From: Anaerolineae bacterium
GTDB lineage: Bacteria; Chloroflexota; Anaerolineae; B4-G1; SLSP01
Reading direction: 5' to 3'
Assembly: GCA_016934645.1 (NCBI GenBank)
Contig: JAFGSL010000701.1
Location: 1-9,828 of the forward strand
DNA: 9,828 nt
Positions 6,709-9,828 of the stretch are shown piece by piece. Within the stretch, counting starts at the first letter, position 1. Every line of letters starts with the position of its first letter. The notes under the pieces are model-generated. The model made no database searches. It saw only the letters and a program-made list of their open reading frames with translations, and had not been told where the DNA came from. The position numbers and the translations under genes are program-made.

Positions 6709-6742
6709 AGACCTGACAGGTTTTCTGAAACCTGTCAGGTCT
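6709..6742. repeat. Perfect 15-bp hairpin repeat in the transporter-kinase gap
   Basis: AGACCTGACAGGTTT (6709-6723) and AAACCTGTCAGGTCT (6728-6742) are perfect inverted repeats around the loop TCTG. The arms follow the ACCTGACAGGT type of palindrome, which I recall as a dispersed repeat in several bacterial phyla; that was not checked. It ends one base-step before the AAGGGGGA ribosome site of the kinase gene. In the upstream-extended kinase frame it would be translated as DLTGFLKPVRS, which has no place in a PfkB fold. It could stabilise or separate the flanking parts of the operon mRNA. Confidence 0.82.
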
Positions 6743-6750
6743 AAGGGGGA
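6743..6750 (+). promoter_or_regulatory. Ribosome binding site deciding the kinase start
   Basis: AAGGGGGA lies directly after the hairpin repeat and 4 bases before TTG 6755. It supports translation from this TTG, immediately ahead of the PfkB-conserved N-terminus, instead of from ATG 6692, which overlaps the transporter stop. Confidence 0.6.
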
Positions 6751-6754
6751 ATCT

Positions 6755-7540
6755 TTGGACGTTGTGGCGTTGACCTGTCTGTCTATGGATCTTTATGTTG
6801 ACCAGGGCCTCGAATACGTGGGCGGCAATGCGCTCAACGTTGCCACACAATGCCGGCGCAGCGGCGTGGAACGTGTCGCCGTGGTCGGCGCAGTGGGCGT
6901 CGATGCTTACGCGGAGCCGATCCTCGCTCATCTGCGCGCCGAGGCTATCGACGTCAGCCACGTCTACCGTCTCGATGGCGCGACCGCGACCCACAAGCTC
7001 TATCTCACCGATGGAGACCGCCAGGATCCGCCGGACGCGTGGCAGGGCGGCGTGTTCGACGTTTTCCGGCTCTCCGACGCGGATTGGGCGTTTGTGAACA
7101 CCTTCGACGTTGTGGCGATTGGGGCGGGCGATCCCAACTTTGCAACGGCTGTGGCGCGATTGTCGCCGCACGCCAAACTCGTCGCGGACTTTCTCGACAC
7201 GCGTGACTTTGATCGCCTTGAGCGCCACATCGACCGCATCACCGTTGCCGTGCTGAGCGCACGGCGCGAGGACGTGGAGCGCGCCAGGATGCTGTCCGCG
7301 GAGCATCCGGTGCTCATCCTCGTCACGCTAGGCGCAGAGGGCAGCGTGGCGTTGTGGCAAGGCGAGGCCTACTTCCAACCTGCGATTCCGGTCGCAGATG
7401 TCGTCGATACCACCGGCTGCGGCGATACTTTGCAAGGCGCGTTTATCGTTTCCTGGTTTGAGGATTTTGACATCGGCAAGGCGTTGCACGCCGGTGCTGA
7501 AGCCGCCGCGCACACTCTGACCCACTTCGGCGGCGTGTGA
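6755..7540 (+). CDS. PfkB-family sugar kinase, fructoselysine 6-kinase (FrlD)-like
   Basis: This is a ribokinase-like fold of 261 residues from TTG 6755, the length I recall for E. coli FrlD. Family features are the substrate-side GGNALNVA (23-30), a GVDAYAEP-like loop (48-55), IDVSHVYRLDG-TAT (65-79), the run LILVTLGAEGSVAL (187-200), and the ATP/anion-hole motif DTTGCGDTLQGAF (218-230). In that motif the catalytic base is D224 and the usual GAGD is GCGD. The C-terminus AAHTLTHFGGV resembles the short FrlD ending. It probably phosphorylates a sugar or sugar adduct at a terminal hydroxyl using ATP in the cytoplasm. Fructosamine chemistry is suggested but unproven, because no deglycase is visible. 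The frame extends to ATG 6692, but those 21 codons translate the hairpin repeat. The transporter precedes it and the reductase follows by 46 bases. Confidence 0.85.
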   Translation: MDVVALTCLSMDLYVDQGLEYVGGNALNVATQCRRSGVERVAVVGAVGVDAYAEPILAHLRAEAIDVSHVYRLDGATATHKLYLTDGDRQDPPDAWQGGVFDVFRLSDADWAFVNTFDVVAIGAGDPNFATAVARLSPHAKLVADFLDTRDFDRLERHIDRITVAVLSARREDVERARMLSAEHPVLILVTLGAEGSVALWQGEAYFQPAIPVADVVDTTGCGDTLQGAFIVSWFEDFDIGKALHAGAEAAAHTLTHFGGV

Positions 7541-7586
7541 GAATGACTACTGGACTAAAGACAATCTGACTTAACGGGAGGATACA

Positions 7587-8702
7587 GTGGACACAAAAGC
7601 AACATTACCAAAAATTGCATTAGGAAAGACCGGTTTTACCGTCAGCCGCCTGGGGATTGGCGGATTTCATCAGGTTGAGATTTCATCAGAGATTGTCAGC
7701 CAGGTTGTCGACACCTTTCTGGAGGCTGGCGGCAACTACATCGAGACGGCGCGTAGCTACGGCGGCGGCGCGTCGGAGGAGAAGCTGGGGCGAGTGCTAG
7801 CCGGCCGCCGCGACCAGGTCGTGCTCGCCAGCAAGAGCGGCAAGCGCGACGGCGAGGGCATTCGCCGTGAACTTGAAGCATCGCTGACTGCGCTGCGCAC
7901 CGACCACATCGAGTTCTATTTCTTCCATGGCGTCAACACGCTGGAAGACATGGACACGATCACCGGGCCGGGCGGCGCGTTGGAGGCGTTGCTCAAGGCC
8001 AAGGATGAGGGGGTGATCAGTGGCCTGGGCTTCAGCAGCCACCGTCCGCCGCAGATGTACCTTGAGGCGCTCAAACGCCTGCCTCTGTCGGTCATTCTCA
8101 TCTGGGATAACTACCTCGAGGAGCAGTACGTGCCCGAAATCCAGCGCGAGATCTATCCGCTGGCGCGGGAGAAGGGCGTCGGCATCACGGCGATGAAGCC
8201 GTTGGCCGATGGCTTCCTTTACCAGGCGCCGGAACTCGCGCTGCGTTATGCACTTGGTTCTGGTTCAGAAGTGCTGATCTGCGGGATGAACGTCGTCGAA
8301 CACGTGCAGCAAGCGGTCGCCGCGCTGGCGAAAGGGCCATTGAACGCTGAGGAGCGTGCGGCGGCATTGCACGACGCGCCGGAGCTGGGGAGCTACGTTT
8401 GCCGTCAATGTGGCGCGTGCTCCGCTGACCTGATGGCGCTGTTCCGTCTGGAAGGCTACGTGGATCGCCAGATGATCGACTATCTGCCGCACGATCCTGC
8501 GAACTACGCACTGCGTCTGCGCCTCTCCGGCTGGTTCGATCTGGCAGGCATCGCGCGTGAGCGCTTTGCTGCTTCCGGCTGGGATGCCGATGCACTGTTG
8601 GCGGAGGCGGAAGGCATTGCCTGTCCCTATGGCATCGACGTGGCACGCAAGGCGCGCCTCACGTTGGGAAAGCTGCGACAGGAGAAGGTAAATCTGCTGT
8701 AG
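7587..8702 (+). CDS. Aldo/keto reductase with degenerate ferredoxin-like cysteine motifs
   Basis: This 371-residue protein has an AKR TIM barrel. LGKTGFTVSRLGIGG (12-26) starts the barrel. The catalytic set is Y58 in ETARSYGGGASEEKLG, K83 in VVLASKSGK and H114 in FYFFHGV. The usual tetrad aspartate is Glu at 53 (YIETARSYG). The C-terminal part has C272, C275 and C278 in VCRQCGACS, then FRLEGYVDRQM, and a late ACPYGIDVARK with C346. Relatives I recall have two complete CxxCxxCxxxCP clusters flanking FRLEGYYDRQM. Here the first has lost its CP and the second keeps only CP, so intact 4Fe-4S clusters look unlikely. The start GTG follows GGGAGGA (7576-7582). NAD(P)H-dependent carbonyl reduction or sugar oxidation is likely. 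Placement after the kinase suggests a role in the same sugar pathway. Confidence 0.86.
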   Translation: MDTKATLPKIALGKTGFTVSRLGIGGFHQVEISSEIVSQVVDTFLEAGGNYIETARSYGGGASEEKLGRVLAGRRDQVVLASKSGKRDGEGIRRELEASLTALRTDHIEFYFFHGVNTLEDMDTITGPGGALEALLKAKDEGVISGLGFSSHRPPQMYLEALKRLPLSVILIWDNYLEEQYVPEIQREIYPLAREKGVGITAMKPLADGFLYQAPELALRYALGSGSEVLICGMNVVEHVQQAVAALAKGPLNAEERAAALHDAPELGSYVCRQCGACSADLMALFRLEGYVDRQMIDYLPHDPANYALRLRLSGWFDLAGIARERFAASGWDADALLAEAEGIACPYGIDVARKARLTLGKLRQEKVNLL

Positions 8703-8712
8703 AAAGTGCTCT

Positions 8713-9645
8713 ATGACAAAGAAACGTGCGCTCGAAGATCAACTTACCGCGCTCCACGCTCTGCGCGACGCACCGATCACAGAAGACGCGCTGACGCAAC
8801 TGCGCAAAGCGTTAGTCGATCGTAACAGTCATATCGCTGTGGCAGCCGCGGAGATCGTCGCTGAGGCGGAACTCGCCGATCTGGAGCTGGACCTCGCGGC
8901 AGCTTTTGCCACGTTTATGCGCAATCCCGCCAAGAACGATCCCGGCTGCCGGGCCAAAATCGCCATCGCCAATGCGCTGCGCGTGTGTGAATGTCCTGCC
9001 GAAGGCGTGTTTCTGCAAGGCGTTCACCACGTGCAGATGGAACCGGTGTGGGGCGGACAGGTGGATATCGCTGCCCCGTTGCGCGGTGCGTGTGCCCTGG
9101 GGCTGGTGCAGATGCGTTCCCGCCACGCGTTGCTTGAGCTGGCGCACCTGCTCGCTGATCCTGAATCCGATGCGCGCATCGCCGCTGCCCGCGCACTCGC
9201 CTACACCGGTGATCCGGCCAGTGTGCCGCTGCTGCACTTCAAGGTCCTTACGGGCGACGCGCAGGTGGCGGTTCTCTACGAGTGCTTCCTGTCCTTGCTC
9301 AAGCTCGATGCGGAAACATCGCTGCTGTTCGTGTCGGGGTACCTCAAAAGCACCGATCCGGCGATTGCCGAATCCGCAGCACTGGCGCTGGGCGAATCCC
9401 GGCAGGAAGACGCATTCACTGTATTGCGCGATGCGTGGGAGGATACCTTCGATGCAGAACTCCGCCGCACGTTGCTGCTGGCGCTTGCGACGCTGCGCAG
9501 CGAGTCGGCCATCGATTACCTGCTGGATATCGTCCGCAACGAAGCGCGCGTCCACGCCGACGCTGCGTTGGCGGCGCTGCGGATGTACGAGCGCGACGAA
9601 ACGATCTGGCGACAGGTCGAGAAGGCGCTGGCGGTGCGTGACTAG
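8713..9645 (+). CDS. HEAT-repeat (PBS-lyase-like) protein of unknown role
   Basis: The 310 residues are almost all alpha-helical repeats of about 30 residues. Examples are LRKALVDRNSHIAVAAAEIVA (30-50), LLELAHLLADPESDARIAAARALAYTG (140-166), VSGYLKSTDPAIAESAALALGES (207-229) and AELRRTLLLALATLRSESAIDYLLDI (248-273). Between repeats there is a distinctive patch, GVHHVQMEPVWGGQVDIAAPLRG (103-125), that I associate with a conserved but uncharacterised HEAT family. No signal peptide or membrane span is present, so it is presumably a cytoplasmic scaffold. It starts 10 bases after the reductase stop and so is very likely co-transcribed, but no strong ribosome site precedes ATG 8713. Repeat DNA follows the stop directly. 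Confidence 0.82.
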   Translation: MTKKRALEDQLTALHALRDAPITEDALTQLRKALVDRNSHIAVAAAEIVAEAELADLELDLAAAFATFMRNPAKNDPGCRAKIAIANALRVCECPAEGVFLQGVHHVQMEPVWGGQVDIAAPLRGACALGLVQMRSRHALLELAHLLADPESDARIAAARALAYTGDPASVPLLHFKVLTGDAQVAVLYECFLSLLKLDAETSLLFVSGYLKSTDPAIAESAALALGESRQEDAFTVLRDAWEDTFDAELRRTLLLALATLRSESAIDYLLDIVRNEARVHADAALAALRMYERDETIWRQVEKALAVRD

Positions 9646-9751
9646 ACTCAGTAGATTTACTTTTGCTTGGTCTGGATCGCCAGATCCAGACCAGAGCGGG
9701 GATCTGGCGATCCCCTCAAAGTATTTTGTGAATTACTGAGACTCAGTAGAT
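9645..9751. repeat. 12-bp direct repeats flanking the compact element
   Basis: GACTCAGTAGAT occurs at 9645-9656 (beginning with the last base of the HEAT gene stop codon) and again at 9740-9751. The pair encloses the compact repeat element at 9661-9726. They could be a target-site duplication or the outer part of a composite repeat unit. The second copy also takes part in an inverted repeat, TACTGAG-A-CTCAGTA (9734-9748). Confidence 0.6.
9661..9726. repeat. Compact variant of the three-hairpin element, copy 3
   Basis: The left end TTTTGCTT (9661-9668) has the same distance (18 bases) to the GCCA loop as in copy 1. The left hairpin is 11 bp: TGGTCTGGATC-GCCA-GATCCAGACCA (9668-9693). The right hairpin is GGGGATC-TGGC-GATCCCC (9698-9715), and its tail AAGT (9719-9722) falls at the same distance from TGGC as AAGC in the other copies. 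The central segment is 19 bases shorter, so the middle hairpin is absent. The hairpins are also exact complements over 14 bases (GGATCGCCAGATCC and GGATCTGGCGATCC), so one longer stem can form instead. It could act as the 3' structure of the upstream operon. Confidence 0.7.
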
Positions 9752-9762
9752 CGAAAATCTAC
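9746..9762. repeat. Small hairpin in the terminal repeat block
   Basis: GTAGAT (9746-9751) pairs with ATCTAC (9757-9762) around the loop CGAAA. It overlaps the second 12-bp direct repeat, and TCGTAG of the next structure follows 2 bases later. There is no U-tract, so it is not a clear terminator. Confidence 0.45.
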
Positions 9763-9764
9763 GT

Positions 9765-9815
9765 TCGTAGTAACCACTTTAGTGGTTCTTTTAACGACTT
9801 CAGTCGTTACTACGA
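9765..9815. repeat. Three-way-junction palindromic repeat
   Basis: The outer stem TCGTAGTAA (9765-9773) pairs with TTACTACGA (9807-9815). It encloses two perfect hairpins, AACCACT-TT-AGTGGTT (9772-9787) and AACGACT-TC-AGTCGTT (9793-9808), separated by CTTTT. The outer stem and the hairpins share two bases at each side. The GTAGTAACNACTnnAGTNGTTACTAC style is one I recall as a dispersed repeat in other genomes, not verified here. It lies 119 bases after the last gene, and its function is unknown. Confidence 0.7.
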
Positions 9816-9828
9816 GCCAAAATTGTGA

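Noticed and set aside
8462..8477. GGATCGCCAGAT match to the hairpin repeat inside the AKR gene
   Set aside because: It matches only the core, cannot form the flanking stem (it continues GATCG), and encodes conserved residues (VDRQMID). I take it as chance.
8812..9555. 247-codon open frame opposite the HEAT gene
   Set aside because: It has low-complexity, Arg/Gln/His-rich composition and no family features. The HEAT frame explains the region.
9603..9612. GATCTGGCGA match to the repeat core inside the HEAT gene
   Set aside because: It is a partial match with no complementary right arm, within well-supported coding sequence.
9661..9815. CRISPR array or tRNA gene in the terminal repeat block
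   Set aside because: The repeats are not evenly spaced direct repeats with unique spacers. The three-way fold lacks tRNA features such as a T-loop GGTTCRA and a CCA-end acceptor of 7 bp.

Overview
The window looks like a chromosomal segment from an environmental bacterium, most likely Chloroflexota (Anaerolineae-like). That assignment is an inference from the protein flavour, the moderately GC-rich coding DNA next to more AT-rich intergenic DNA, and the many palindromic intergenic repeats. No rRNA, tRNA or marker gene fixes it. I see no CRISPR array, transposase, integrase or phage gene.

Layout. Bases 1-237 hold the 3' end of an unrecognised gene and, after its stop, a short relic of a CHAT-type caspase-like protease C-terminus. 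A class I methyltransferase (297-1097, +) faces an iron-containing alcohol dehydrogenase (1220-2389, -). The dehydrogenase is divergent from an MFS transporter (2560-3813, +). That transporter converges on a membrane-anchored alpha/beta-hydrolase-fold protein (3951-4949, -) whose nucleophile serine is replaced by alanine. From 5220 to 9645 runs a co-directional, tightly spaced four-gene cluster: a second, larger MFS transporter, a PfkB sugar kinase resembling fructoselysine 6-kinase, an aldo/keto reductase with remnants of ferredoxin-like cysteine motifs, and a HEAT-repeat protein. The last 180 bases are almost entirely palindromic repeats.

How the genes may work together. The 5220-9645 cluster reads as uptake of a sugar or sugar derivative (MFS), phosphorylation (PfkB) and redox conversion (AKR), with a HEAT-repeat scaffold of unknown role. 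The kinase is FrlD-like in length and motifs, so a fructosamine-type substrate is possible. No FrlB-type deglycase is present in the window, so the pathway is not established.

The most unusual material is non-coding. An 85-92 bp element occurs without gaps at 1102-1193 and 5034-5125, and in a shorter form at 9661-9726. Its ends are inverted repeats. Its arms form small hairpins with a constant TGGC/GCCA loop, and the stems change sequence while staying paired. It resembles a MITE- or REPIN-like family. Three other palindromic elements (3843-3919, 6709-6742 and 9765-9815) occupy other gaps. The one at 6709-6742 lies between two operon genes and affects the choice of the kinase start codon.
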